From: Firmicutes bacterium M10-2
GTDB taxonomy: Bacteria > Bacillota_I > Bacilli_A > Erysipelotrichales > Erysipelotrichaceae
Length of the DNA: 64,000 nt
Assembly (NCBI GenBank): GCA_000403415.2
Contig: KE159700.1
Coordinates: forward strand, 1-64,000
Direction of reading: 5' to 3'
Under the pieces are notes generated by a model. It was not told the DNA's origin. It did not search any database and worked only from the letters and a program-made list of their open reading frames with translations. The position numbers were made by a program, and so were the translations under genes. Each line of letters begins with the position of its first letter. Position 1 is the stretch's first letter. Below, piece by piece: positions 11,988 to 19,502 of the stretch.

Positions 11988-13895
11988 TTGTCAGCAGAAG
12001 CCGCACAAGCCTATGAAAAGGCAAGAAAGCGCGCAAAACGGGAAACTACAAGCGAAAATACCCCCTTAGTGCTGGATGATCTTTTGGATTCGTCAAATGC
12101 TTATTCTCAGGAAAAGGTCGGTCAGCAGGAAATTGCTCTTGATCAAATTGTCGGAATGAAAAACGAAGGACGCGTCAGTGCGTTTGGAAAAGATTTTCTG
12201 CCTTTGCTCAAACCAGATAGCGAATTTGCCAATAAGTGGATGCGTCTTTATGATGCGCAGATCACTGAGGGATTGAGAGATCCGATCAAAGTGTATGAAT
12301 ATATGCATCAATATTATGTCGAAGAAGGCAATAAACGGGTTTCAGTCATGAAGTTTTTGGGAGGAACAACAATCTTAGCGGATATTTGGCGTATTTTGCC
12401 GCAAAAGGATGGAACCGATCAATCGAAACTGTATTACGAATATCTCGATTTCGCTCATACCCATAATATTGATTTCATTCATCTTTCGCAATTAGGCAGC
12501 TATGAAGCTTTGGAACAATGTCTTGGCTTACCTAAAGAATATCGTTTAAGTGCCGAACAGGAAAAAGAGCTCCACGCTGAATATCGTTTGTTTGTCCAAG
12601 CATTCGAAAAAGTCAGGACATCGAATATGAAACTGGATGCGGGAGATGCGTTCCTGCTGTATTTGGAAATTTACGATGTTCAAAATTTCCTTCAAAAAAG
12701 CAAGAATGATCTTGTTGATGAACTTAAGCAGATTGAAGATGATCTCGAAGCTTTTCCTCACCGATTGGAAACCAGATTGGAAAGTGCATCTTTAGATCAG
12801 GAACTGAAGAGAAGAATTTTCGGGCGCTTGCAGCCATTGAAAGTCGCTTTTATTTATTCCGGGACAACGGAAGATTCTTTTTGGACCAAGATGCATCATG
12901 ATGGTCAAATTTACGTACAGGATCTTATGCCTTATGATATTGAAACGAAAGAATATATGCAGGCAGATGATCTTGATTCCGAATTGGAGAAAATGGAGGA
13001 AGCCGTCGAATGGGGCGCGCAAGTTATCTTTACAACGAATCCTACCATGTTAAGAAGCAGCATCATGATCGCAGCCAAACATCCGAAAATTTCGATTTTG
13101 AATTGTTCGCTTAATACCCATACCGGTCATTTACGCACCTATTATGCACGTGTATATGAATTGCTGTTTTTAAATGGGATGATCGCAGGAATTTTATCGA
13201 ATACGCATGCGATTGGATATATTGCCGATTATCCGTTTTACGGAACACTTTCAAATATCAATGCATTTGCTTTAGGAGCACGGATGGTCGATCCGCAAGC
13301 GAAAGTGTATTTGGATTGGTCCACAACCAAGCAGGCAATGTTTGATTCGAAAAAAATGGAAGAAGCAGATCTGATGTATATTTCGGGTCAGGAGATCAAT
13401 CCGCTCATTCATTCTTCTAAGACATACGGACTGTATGATCTTAAGGCACAAGAGTATATGCATCTTGCCAAGCGTCAGTACTACTGGGGAGAATTTTATA
13501 AGCAGTTGATTACCAGTATTTTAAATGGCTCATTCAAACAAATAGAACGGCATGGCAACGAGTCGATTTGCTATTGGTGGGGATTGAGCAATTTCATGAT
13601 CGATCTTTTTTTATCGGATGCTTTGCCAAAACAGACAAAACGATTGATCACGGTCATGAAAGAACACATGGCCGAAGGAGAATTCAATTTGTTTTCAACC
13701 GAAATGATCGATCAAGAAGGCGTGGTGCGCAATAAAGACGGAGAAACGATGTCTTTAGATGATATTGCGGATATGGATTGGCTCTTGGACAATGTGGTCG
13801 GTTGTATTCCGGCATTAGATGATTTTTCGGACGATTCCCGTAAGCTGATTTCTCAATTTGGTATCTATTCGCTTCGGGAGAAAGACCATGACTAG
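11988..13895 (+). CDS. Cytosolic ParB-like domain fused to BMP/PnrA-type binding protein
   Basis: A 635-aa protein with no signal peptide or lipobox. Residues about 48-135 resemble a ParB/Srx fold: LDQIVG, then EGLRDPIKVYEYMHQYYV and EGNKRVSVMKFLG, in the position of ParB's 'xGxRRxxAxxxxG'. A helical region follows (about 150-280). From about 285 (LKVAFIYSGTTEDSFWTKMH) to about 530 it looks like a basic-membrane-protein/PnrA periplasmic-binding domain, which elsewhere binds nucleosides. I prefer the TTG start at 11988, 9 bp after AAGGA; a GTG at 11979 is too close to that site. It overlaps the phosphoesterase by 8 bp. The ligand is unknown; an intracellular sensor is inferred. Confidence 0.75.
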   Translation: MSAEAAQAYEKARKRAKRETTSENTPLVLDDLLDSSNAYSQEKVGQQEIALDQIVGMKNEGRVSAFGKDFLPLLKPDSEFANKWMRLYDAQITEGLRDPIKVYEYMHQYYVEEGNKRVSVMKFLGGTTILADIWRILPQKDGTDQSKLYYEYLDFAHTHNIDFIHLSQLGSYEALEQCLGLPKEYRLSAEQEKELHAEYRLFVQAFEKVRTSNMKLDAGDAFLLYLEIYDVQNFLQKSKNDLVDELKQIEDDLEAFPHRLETRLESASLDQELKRRIFGRLQPLKVAFIYSGTTEDSFWTKMHHDGQIYVQDLMPYDIETKEYMQADDLDSELEKMEEAVEWGAQVIFTTNPTMLRSSIMIAAKHPKISILNCSLNTHTGHLRTYYARVYELLFLNGMIAGILSNTHAIGYIADYPFYGTLSNINAFALGARMVDPQAKVYLDWSTTKQAMFDSKKMEEADLMYISGQEINPLIHSSKTYGLYDLKAQEYMHLAKRQYYWGEFYKQLITSILNGSFKQIERHGNESICYWWGLSNFMIDLFLSDALPKQTKRLITVMKEHMAEGEFNLFSTEMIDQEGVVRNKDGETMSLDDIADMDWLLDNVVGCIPALDDFSDDSRKLISQFGIYSLREKDHD

Positions 13896-14496
13896 ATTAA
13901 AGATCATGGTGCTTTCCGATGAACCATGTCGTATATTATATGAAAATTATCGCAAAGAAGTGTTGGAAGATATCGATCTGATCGTGTCGTGCGGAGATCT
14001 TCCTTATGACTATTTGAGTTTTATTGCCACAGTTTTTCGCGGACCGGTATTGTATGTGCACGGCAATCATGATGCGCGTTATGAGTACAATCCGCCTCTT
14101 GGATGTGTTTGTATCGAAGACCAGATTTATACGTATAAAGGAATTCGATTCTTGGGCCTTGGCGGAAGTCATAAATACAACGGAAACGCATGGCAATTTA
14201 CTCAAAAGGAAATGACACGCCGCGTAAAGAAACTATGGATGAAATTGAGAAAATCGAAAGGGTTTGATGTGCTGGTAACGCACTCTCCGGCCTATGAATT
14301 GTATGATGATAAAGATCCGGCCCATATCGGGTTCCGGATATTCAATGAGCTTCTTGAAAAATATCATCCCCAACTTTTCCTCTATGGGCATGTTCATTTA
14401 AACTATGGCGAGCGTCCGCGTGTGTTTTTTCACGGATCAACACTTTGCGTGAATGGCTTTGAACGTTATATTGTTGAAATTGAAGCACCACGATGA
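13888..14496 (+). CDS. Calcineurin-like metallophosphoesterase with altered first motif
   Basis: A 202-aa cytoplasmic phosphoesterase. It has GD (SCGDLPYDY), GNHD (VHGNHDARY), a His in VTHSPAYEL and GHVH (LYGHVHLNYG), the metal-binding blocks of the superfamily. The first block is LSDEP, so the usual second ligand of D-x-H is missing. Start ATG 13888 overlaps the upstream BMP-like gene by 8 bp; the open frame above it lies inside that gene. The tight coupling suggests that the two products act together. The substrate (nucleotide, cyclic nucleotide or phosphoprotein) cannot be told. Confidence 0.85.
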   Translation: MTRLKIMVLSDEPCRILYENYRKEVLEDIDLIVSCGDLPYDYLSFIATVFRGPVLYVHGNHDARYEYNPPLGCVCIEDQIYTYKGIRFLGLGGSHKYNGNAWQFTQKEMTRRVKKLWMKLRKSKGFDVLVTHSPAYELYDDKDPAHIGFRIFNELLEKYHPQLFLYGHVHLNYGERPRVFFHGSTLCVNGFERYIVEIEAPR

Positions 14497-14510
14497 GTGG
14501 CGCTTTTTTT
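14484..14510 (+). terminator. Terminator after metallophosphoesterase
   Basis: AGCACCAC (14484-14491) pairs with GTGGCGCT (14497-14504) with one A-C mismatch, followed by a T7 run. The stop codon lies in the loop. Confidence 0.8.
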
Positions 14511-14795
14511 GTTGAATTCAAAAGTAGTGACAATTATCACTAGCAAAACTTCTTTCTTTTGTGGAATACTTTATACAAAGAGAAAAAGTCAGAAAAAAAG
14601 GCAAGAAACGAACATTTTCCGGTAAAAAAAGATAACCGTTTTATGGTAAAAGAGAAGAAAACAATATGGTAAATTTGTTTGTAAAAGAAAAAGAAAGTGC
14701 GAAAACAAGAGAAAAGATTAAAATAAATAACCATGTTTTTGTTTTTAATATAGCCTAAATATGTAGAATTATGGGAAAAAATCCGAAAAAAATCT
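14511..14795. other. AT-rich intergenic stretch before second PTS
   Basis: About 285 bp with no gene that I can support; minus-strand frames here are low-complexity Phe/Lys-rich shadows. It has A- and T-tracts and TATGGTAAA/TATGGTAAAT repeats near 14642 and 14666. The regulatory part proper begins at 14796. Confidence 0.5.
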
Positions 14796-14809
14796 CGAAA
14801 ACGCTTGCA
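14796..14809 (+). promoter_or_regulatory. cre-like site (CcpA) overlapping -35
   Basis: CGAAAACGCTTGCA fits the catabolite-responsive consensus TGNAANCGNTNNCA at every fixed base except the first. Its right end overlaps the -35 hexamer TTGCAT at 14805-14810, a position expected for repression by CcpA-HPr(Ser-P). Confidence 0.65.
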
Positions 14810-14833
14810 TATTGATTGGTATACCTTTATACT
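14805..14833 (+). promoter_or_regulatory. Sigma-A promoter of second mannose-family PTS
   Basis: TTGCAT (14805-14810), exact 17-bp spacer, TATACT (14828-14833). Within the spacer is a perfect palindrome GGTATACC (14818-14825), a possible additional operator. The start codon is 43 bp downstream. Confidence 0.75.
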
Positions 14834-14875
14834 GACTTTAGTAAACTTTTTAAAGGATGGAGGAGGAGATAACGG

Positions 14876-15307
14876 ATGAAATATGTAGTTATGGTCAGTC
14901 ATGGCGAATTTGCGCCAGGGCTTCACTCAGCTGTAAAAATGATGACAGGCGATCGTGACGATGTATTGTCAACTAGCTTGAAGGCCGATATGAGTGCAGA
15001 TGAATTTGCTGCGAACTTCAAAGAACTTGTGAAAGATCTTAAAGCTGGAGAAGATCAAGTGATCTTGTTAGCGGATATCTTAAGCGGATCTCCGTTTACA
15101 AATGCACTGAGCGTATTGGATGAAAAAGGGATGCTTGAAGATTCGCTCGTGATTGCGGGAATGAATATGCCTTTGGCAATTACTGCTGTTTTAATGAAAG
15201 ACAACTTTGACGATCTGAGCGTATTAAAAGATACATTGCTCAGTGAAGGAAAAGCAGGCCTTACTGAATTTGTCGTTGCCAACAATGACGACGAAGACGA
15301 CCTTTAA
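14876..15307 (+). CDS. PTS mannose-family EIIA component
   Basis: A 143-aa EIIA-Man domain protein, with phospho-His9 in MVSHGEFAPG and the conserved ILLADILSGSPFTNAL segment. The tail is acidic (NNDDEDDL). It starts at ATG 14876, 11 bp after AGGAGGAG. It heads an operon with separate IIB, IIC and IID genes. Separate subunits and the sequences of IIB/IIC/IID are closer to the aga/sor/gam branch than to the ManX-type fusion at 6790, so an amino sugar or polyol is likely, but the substrate is not readable. Confidence 0.93.
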   Translation: MKYVVMVSHGEFAPGLHSAVKMMTGDRDDVLSTSLKADMSADEFAANFKELVKDLKAGEDQVILLADILSGSPFTNALSVLDEKGMLEDSLVIAGMNMPLAITAVLMKDNFDDLSVLKDTLLSEGKAGLTEFVVANNDDEDDL

Positions 15308-15343
15308 AAGAAACACACACAAATTATAATAGGAGGACAGAAA

Positions 15344-15835
15344 ATGATTACTTTTATGCGTGTCGATGACCGTATTATCCACGGTCAGATCATTACTCGT
15401 TGGTCCAAGGAATATCCTTGTGACGGAATTATTGCCGTAAATGATAAAGCGGCAACCACTCCTGTACTTGCTCAATCGTTCAAAGCGAGTACAGATAAAA
15501 AAGTGTTTGTATGGACAAAAGAGCACTTCAAAGAAGTTCAGGAAAAAGTATTGAATTCCCCGAAACGCTACTTCTTGATTACGAAGAATCCTGTGGATAT
15601 GAAAGAAATCTTAGTCGATATGGGATTTGTTCCTAGCGATGTGAAACGTTTGATTATCGGACCTTGCAACGATCGTCCGGGAGCGACAAAACTTGGTCAA
15701 AATCAAAGTATCACGCAAGAAGAAGCAGATGCTCTTGAAGCGATCACAAATGCTGGATACACAGTAGAATTCGCGTTGTTGAAGGAAACTTCAATTGGTG
15801 AATGGCCTAAATTTAGATCTAAATTCGGTTACTAA
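15344..15835 (+). CDS. PTS mannose-family EIIB component
   Basis: A 163-aa EIIB protein. The phospho-His is His13 in RVDDRIIHGQI. The core LAQSFKASTDKKVFVWTKE and the end VEFALLKETSIGEWPKF are typical of the AgaV/SorB-like IIB branch. Cytoplasmic; takes phosphate from the IIA encoded just upstream and gives it to the sugar. AGGAGGAC lies 7 bp before ATG. The 36-bp gap from IIA contains no terminator. Confidence 0.93.
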   Translation: MITFMRVDDRIIHGQIITRWSKEYPCDGIIAVNDKAATTPVLAQSFKASTDKKVFVWTKEHFKEVQEKVLNSPKRYFLITKNPVDMKEILVDMGFVPSDVKRLIIGPCNDRPGATKLGQNQSITQEEADALEAITNAGYTVEFALLKETSIGEWPKFRSKFGY

Positions 15836-15901
15836 AAAGAGATTTTAGCAACTGATTTATAGATAAAATAATAAAACAAGAGTTTAGAAGGAGAGAGTTT
15901 T

Positions 15902-16744
15902 ATGAGTTTATTTCAAGCTATTTTAATTGGTTTGGTTTCTTGTACGGCTGCTTCCACAATCGCTTGTTTGGGAACAACAGTAGGTAACTATACATTAAAT
16001 AGACCTCTTGTTGCTTCGTTAATCGTCGGAATCATTTTAGGAGATATTTCCGGATGTATTTCGATTGGTATCCCAATGCAGGTTATGTGGATTGCGCTCG
16101 TTACGCCGGGTGGTACGGTTGCATCAGATTTGCGTGCAGTTTCTTATATCGGTATCCCATTGGCTTATGTTGGTGTTAAAGCCGCCGGTATCAACCCTGC
16201 AAGTGATGAAGCTTTCCAATTGGCAAGTTCTATTTCCGCGATGACTGGTACGATCGGTATCACGTTATTCTACGGAACAGCTATGATGAACTTGATTTGG
16301 CAACACATTGGTTGGGCACGTTTGGATAAGGGAGATTTCGAGATCGTAGGTAAAGTTGATGCTTTATTCCCATTGATTTCTCACTTCTGCTTGTCTTTCC
16401 TGCCTGTTACTTTGCTTTGCTATTTTGGATCCGGTGCCGTAGAATCTGTATTCAAATCATTGGATGTCAGTGTATGGTACGTTAAAGCGTTGTTGTGCGT
16501 TGGTTCTGTACTTCCTGCAGTAGGTATCGCGATCTTGTTGAAATCTGTTGTTAACAAGACAAGTGATTTGATCTTCTTCCTTCTTGGATTCGTTCTTGCT
16601 GCTGCAATGGGATTGACATTGCTTGCAGCAACAGTTGTCGGTGGTGTATTCGCATTGATCAACTACCAGATGACAATGATCAAGATTGAAGCAAATAAAG
16701 GTGGTACTGCCGCTGTAATGATTGAAGAAGAGGAGGATATTTAA
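15902..16744 (+). CDS. PTS mannose-family EIIC permease
   Basis: A 280-aa polytopic membrane protein with about eight hydrophobic helices and the IIC-Man pattern GNYTLNRPLVASLIVGIILGD and GIPMQVMWIALVTPGG (shortened). It forms the translocation channel with IID. The ribosome site AAGGAGAG precedes ATG by 8 bp. It ends in an acidic stretch (MIEEEEDI) whose codons contain GAGGAGG, the ribosome site for the next gene. Confidence 0.93.
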   Translation: MSLFQAILIGLVSCTAASTIACLGTTVGNYTLNRPLVASLIVGIILGDISGCISIGIPMQVMWIALVTPGGTVASDLRAVSYIGIPLAYVGVKAAGINPASDEAFQLASSISAMTGTIGITLFYGTAMMNLIWQHIGWARLDKGDFEIVGKVDALFPLISHFCLSFLPVTLLCYFGSGAVESVFKSLDVSVWYVKALLCVGSVLPAVGIAILLKSVVNKTSDLIFFLLGFVLAAAMGLTLLAATVVGGVFALINYQMTMIKIEANKGGTAAVMIEEEEDI

Positions 16745-16746
16745 TT

Positions 16747-17562
16747 ATGAAAAAGATTTCTAAGAAAACGTTAAATTCATCCTTCTGGCGTTGGTGGTAC
16801 GGAAACCTGACTTGTTTCTCTCACGAACACATGCAGACATTTGGATACATGTGGGCTATGATTCCTATTTTGAAGGAATTGTATGACACTCATGACGAAC
16901 AAGCACAAAAATTGGAAACATACTATGCGTTCTTCAACACAGAACCACAAATCGGTTGTATTGTTGTCGGTGTAACAGCCGGACTTGAAGAAGCTCGTGC
17001 AAATGGTGCCGAAGGAATCGATGATGAAATGATCAACGGTATCCGTGCCGGTCTGATGGGACCTTTGGCAGGTATCGGTGACTCTTTGATTGTCGGTACA
17101 TATATTCCAATCTTGTTAGGTATTGCCGTTGCTTTAGCTGAAGGTGGATCTGTATTAGGACCAATTTTCTATATTGTTGTATGGAATATTACTTCTACTT
17201 TGTTCCAAAAATTTGTATTTGACAAAGGTTATGCACTTGGTGGATCCGCTGTTGAACTTCTTGTCGGTGAAAAAGCGACTGCGTTCCGTGAATCAGTAAT
17301 CGTTATGGGTCAAGTTATCGTTGGTGCGATGGCTGCATCTTGGGTAAATATTACGACTCCGCTTCAAATTGCCACAAACTCTGAAGGTGAACCGGTAATG
17401 TTGCAAGCGAACTTAGACGGCGCATTCCCTAAAATTCTGACAATGCTCTTTGTAGTATTCTGCTGGTGGCTACAAGCGAAAAAAGGTATGTCGCCTATTA
17501 AGGTGCTCCTTTTGATGGCTGTGATCGCATTCGCAGGATCTTGCATCGGTATTTTAGGATAA
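16747..17562 (+). CDS. PTS mannose-family EIID component
   Basis: A 271-aa IID-Man subunit with the N-terminal SFWRWWYGNLTCFSHEHMQTFGYMWAMIP block (here in parts: WRWWYGNL, HMQTFGYMW) and GLMGPLAGIGDSL, then C-terminal membrane helices. The start follows the IIC stop by 2 bp. A perfect hairpin terminator follows, with a small gene beyond it, so this is the last full-level product of the operon. Confidence 0.93.
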   Translation: MKKISKKTLNSSFWRWWYGNLTCFSHEHMQTFGYMWAMIPILKELYDTHDEQAQKLETYYAFFNTEPQIGCIVVGVTAGLEEARANGAEGIDDEMINGIRAGLMGPLAGIGDSLIVGTYIPILLGIAVALAEGGSVLGPIFYIVVWNITSTLFQKFVFDKGYALGGSAVELLVGEKATAFRESVIVMGQVIVGAMAASWVNITTPLQIATNSEGEPVMLQANLDGAFPKILTMLFVVFCWWLQAKKGMSPIKVLLLMAVIAFAGSCIGILG

Positions 17563-17579
17563 TTAATATTTGTCTGTTT

Positions 17580-17611
17580 GAAGTGAGGACAGCGTGCCTC
17601 ACTTCTTTTCT
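17580..17611 (+). terminator. Internal terminator/attenuator before small membrane gene
   Basis: GAAGTGAGG (17580-17588) pairs perfectly with CCTCACTTC (17597-17605), followed by TTTTCTT. It separates IID from the 106-aa gene, which would be expressed by read-through or its own promoter. Confidence 0.8.
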
Positions 17612-17631
17612 TATCAAAGGAGGGGATATGA

Positions 17632-17952
17632 ATGAAATTATCAAAACGTGAACGGGAAGCTTTAGCTCAATCAATTGCACAGGAAAATGCCATGCTCAAA
17701 CGAGTAGGACATGTAGTACGCAACAGTATTGTTGCTTTAGCTGTGTTCGTATTGTTGTGTGTATGGGGATTTTCCGGAATGCAAGATGCATTCCTGCCGA
17801 ATATTTCTTCCGGTGTACGGAATGTAATCAAATGGGTTGGTGTAATTGGGACAATCGGTTCTTTAATCATGGTTGTGTTTAGTATAACGGCCCGACATAA
17901 CGGAAAGAAAAATCTTTTAAAGAAGATCGACCGATATCAAGGGAAATCATAA
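17632..17952 (+). CDS. Small two-helix membrane protein after PTS
   Basis: A 106-aa protein. A charged N-terminus (KLSKREREALAQSI) precedes two hydrophobic segments at about 30-48 and 65-83, and the C-terminus is basic (KKNLLKKIDRYQGKS). AAAGGAGGGG lies 6 bp before ATG 17632. I do not recognise a family. The PTS context suggests an accessory or regulatory partner of the transporter, but that rests on position only. Confidence 0.7.
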   Translation: MKLSKREREALAQSIAQENAMLKRVGHVVRNSIVALAVFVLLCVWGFSGMQDAFLPNISSGVRNVIKWVGVIGTIGSLIMVVFSITARHNGKKNLLKKIDRYQGKS

Positions 17953-17973
17953 AAAATATCAGTATAACACAAT

Positions 17974-18018
17974 TTCACATTTCTATACCGCAATGCAATA
18001 TAGAGAAAGGCGTATACT
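17974..18018 (+). promoter_or_regulatory. Promoter and upstream box of sRNA candidate 1
   Basis: TATACT (18013-18018) lies 9 bp (start to start) before the conserved GATGAG of the RNA. The -35 position (17990-17995, GCAATG) is far from consensus. A TTCACAT box at 17974-17980 lies exactly 39 bp upstream of the -10; the second copy has the same box at the same distance. This suggests an activator-dependent promoter. Confidence 0.5.
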
Positions 18019-18021
18019 TTC

Positions 18022-18109
18022 GATGAGCCGAATAGAGGCTCACTTCATAATCAAATTCCCTTTCTTAAAACTTTCTTGGAAAAATGACCTCATTTAGGAG
18101 GTCTTTTTC
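18022..18109 (+). ncRNA. Candidate small RNA, copy 1
   Basis: About 88 nt. It opens with a perfect 5-bp hairpin GAGCC..GGCTC with a 7-nt loop (18026-18042). An apparently unpaired 37-nt stretch follows, containing the pyrimidine-rich CCCTTTCTT (18058-18066), which is complementary to Shine-Dalgarno-type sequence. It ends in a terminator: GACCTC (18086-18091), GAGGTC (18098-18103), then T's. The first 63 nt match copy 2 (18268) with two differences, while the terminators differ in sequence but not in design. The architecture resembles multicopy regulatory RNAs such as streptococcal csRNAs; homology is not claimed. Confidence 0.7.
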
Positions 18110-18137
18110 TTTTTTTTTTGAATATAAATTGAATTTT

Positions 18138-18203
18138 TTGACTTTGATTTGAATAATATAAATATTACTTGGGTAAAATCAATTAAAAATATTACTTGAG
18201 TAA
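18138..18203 (+). repeat. Two operator-like dyads before sRNA candidate 2
   Basis: AATATTACTTGGGTAA (18161-18176) and AATATTACTTGAGTAA (18188-18203) are 16-bp direct repeats 27 bp apart. The second contains TTACT..AGTAA inverted arms. A TTGACT at 18138-18143 precedes the first, but without a well-spaced -10. They look like paired regulator sites. They lie 83-98 bp before the RNA start and are absent before copy 1. Confidence 0.45.
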
Positions 18204-18219
18204 GAGAAAAGCACATAAA

Positions 18220-18264
18220 TTCACATAATTAAAACATAATGTGTTGTATACAATTCTCTATATT
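18220..18264 (+). promoter_or_regulatory. Promoter and upstream box of sRNA candidate 2
   Basis: TATATT (18259-18264) is 9 bp (start to start) before the conserved GATGAG. TTCACAT (18220-18226) is 39 bp upstream of the -10, as in copy 1. A second CACAT at 18212 lies one helical turn away. The -35 position (ATAATG) is not consensus. Confidence 0.5.
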
Positions 18265-18267
18265 ATA

Positions 18268-18352
18268 GATGAGCCAAATAGAGGCTCACTTCATAATCAA
18301 ATTCCCTTTCTTAAAACTTTCTTGAAAAAAGGCCTCAACGGGCCTTTTTTCT
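18268..18352 (+). ncRNA. Candidate small RNA, copy 2
   Basis: About 85 nt. The 5' hairpin GAGCC..GGCTC (18271-18288), the unpaired CCCTTTCTT-containing stretch and the sequence up to 18330 match copy 1 with two base differences over 63 nt. It ends in a different terminator: AAAAAAGGCC / GGCCTTTTTT with a 6-nt loop (18325-18350). Conservation of the body with divergence of the terminator stem sequence argues for selection on an RNA rather than a recent duplication alone. No start codon with ribosome site or meaningful frame exists in it. Confidence 0.7.
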
Positions 18353-18397
18353 TTTGTCTATCTAAGAATCATGTAAGTTTTTTTACTTATGGAATCT

Positions 18398-18405
18398 GAT
18401 ATAAT
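18398..18405 (+). promoter_or_regulatory. Extended -10 promoter of glycosyltransferase operon
   Basis: TGATATAAT gives TG-n-TATAAT with TATAAT at 18400-18405. There is no clear -35. The start codon is 26 bp downstream, with GAGGT as ribosome site. Confidence 0.5.
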
Positions 18406-18431
18406 AAGCATATAGAAATTGAGGTAATGCC

Positions 18432-19490
18432 ATGGAAGAAAAGAAACTTCGAATCACAATGTATTCAAGTGCAGATAAGGTTGGCGGCCAAGGTGTAGGG
18501 TCCGCTTATTTAGAGCAAGTGGAATTGCTCAAAGAGGAAGCAAATGATCTTTTTGAAATCGCAATTAATGACTGGTTCAAAAAGGCAGATATCAAGCACT
18601 TTCATACGATTGATCCGGCTTTCATGATTCCGATGCTTGATAAAAAAACGGTGAAAATCGCTTATTGCCATTTTTTACCGGATACGGTTATTGATGGAAG
18701 CCTTAATATTCCTTCAGGCCTGCAGCCGATCACCTCACACTATATTATCAATTTTTATAAATTGGCGGATCGACTGGTGGTTGTTAACCCGAGCTTTATT
18801 CCTGATCTTGCCCGTTATGGCATTCCAAAAGAAAAGATCTATTATATTCCGAATTACGTGTCGAAAGATGTTTTTCATCCTTTAGGAATGAAAGACAGAG
18901 AGTCGGAACGTATGAAATATCAAATTCCTCAAGATGCATTTGTGGTTGTCGGTGCCGGACAAGTGCAAACTCGAAAGGGTGTTCTTGATTTTTGCAAGAC
19001 AGCTGAACTTTGTCCTGATATGGAATTTGTATGGGCGGGAGGATTTTCTTTCGGAATCATTACGGACGGATATGAAGAATTGAAGAAACTGATGGAACAT
19101 CCACCGAAAAATGTTCATTTTATCGGCATGGTGGAACGTAGCGAAATGGTAAAAGTATACAATATGGCAGATGTTTTGTTCATGCCAAGTTATAATGAAC
19201 TCTTTCCGATGACGATCCTTGAAGCTGTCAATTTGCATATTCCGCTTGTATTACGTGATTTGGACTTGTATAAAGATATTTTGTTTGGACATTATTTAGC
19301 GGGCCATTCCAATGAGCAGTTTGCCCATATCCTGCAAAGTTTGCACTCGGATGCGACATTATATAAAAAATACGAACAGGAAAGCGCGGATATCAGCAAT
19401 TATTATTCGAAAGAGCACGTTGCGAAGATGTGGAAAGAATTTTATGTGGACGCATACAATGAAAAACAAAAAGAGCTAAAAGAGAAATAA
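18432..19490 (+). CDS. GT4-family glycosyltransferase
   Basis: A 352-aa GT-B enzyme. The N-terminal half starts with an acceptor domain (MYSSADKVGGQGVGSAYLEQV); the C-terminal half carries the nucleotide-sugar site, with VVGAGQVQTRKGVLDF and the EX7E-like MPSYNELFPMTILEAVN. It lacks a signal peptide and probably acts at the inner face of the membrane. In Bacillota, a GT4 next to an LPG-synthase-like membrane protein and another GT4 commonly builds diglucosyl-diacylglycerol, so this is the likely second (disaccharide-forming) enzyme. It is 12 bp ahead of the membrane gene. Confidence 0.85.
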   Translation: MEEKKLRITMYSSADKVGGQGVGSAYLEQVELLKEEANDLFEIAINDWFKKADIKHFHTIDPAFMIPMLDKKTVKIAYCHFLPDTVIDGSLNIPSGLQPITSHYIINFYKLADRLVVVNPSFIPDLARYGIPKEKIYYIPNYVSKDVFHPLGMKDRESERMKYQIPQDAFVVVGAGQVQTRKGVLDFCKTAELCPDMEFVWAGGFSFGIITDGYEELKKLMEHPPKNVHFIGMVERSEMVKVYNMADVLFMPSYNELFPMTILEAVNLHIPLVLRDLDLYKDILFGHYLAGHSNEQFAHILQSLHSDATLYKKYEQESADISNYYSKEHVAKMWKEFYVDAYNEKQKELKEK

Positions 19491-19502
19491 GGGAAGAACG
19501 AT

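Noticed and set aside
18022-18352. Twin elements as a CRISPR-like array or a riboswitch
   Set aside because: Only two units with unequal flanks and each with its own terminator; no downstream gene is close enough, and each has its own promoter-like region, so a cis riboswitch is less likely.
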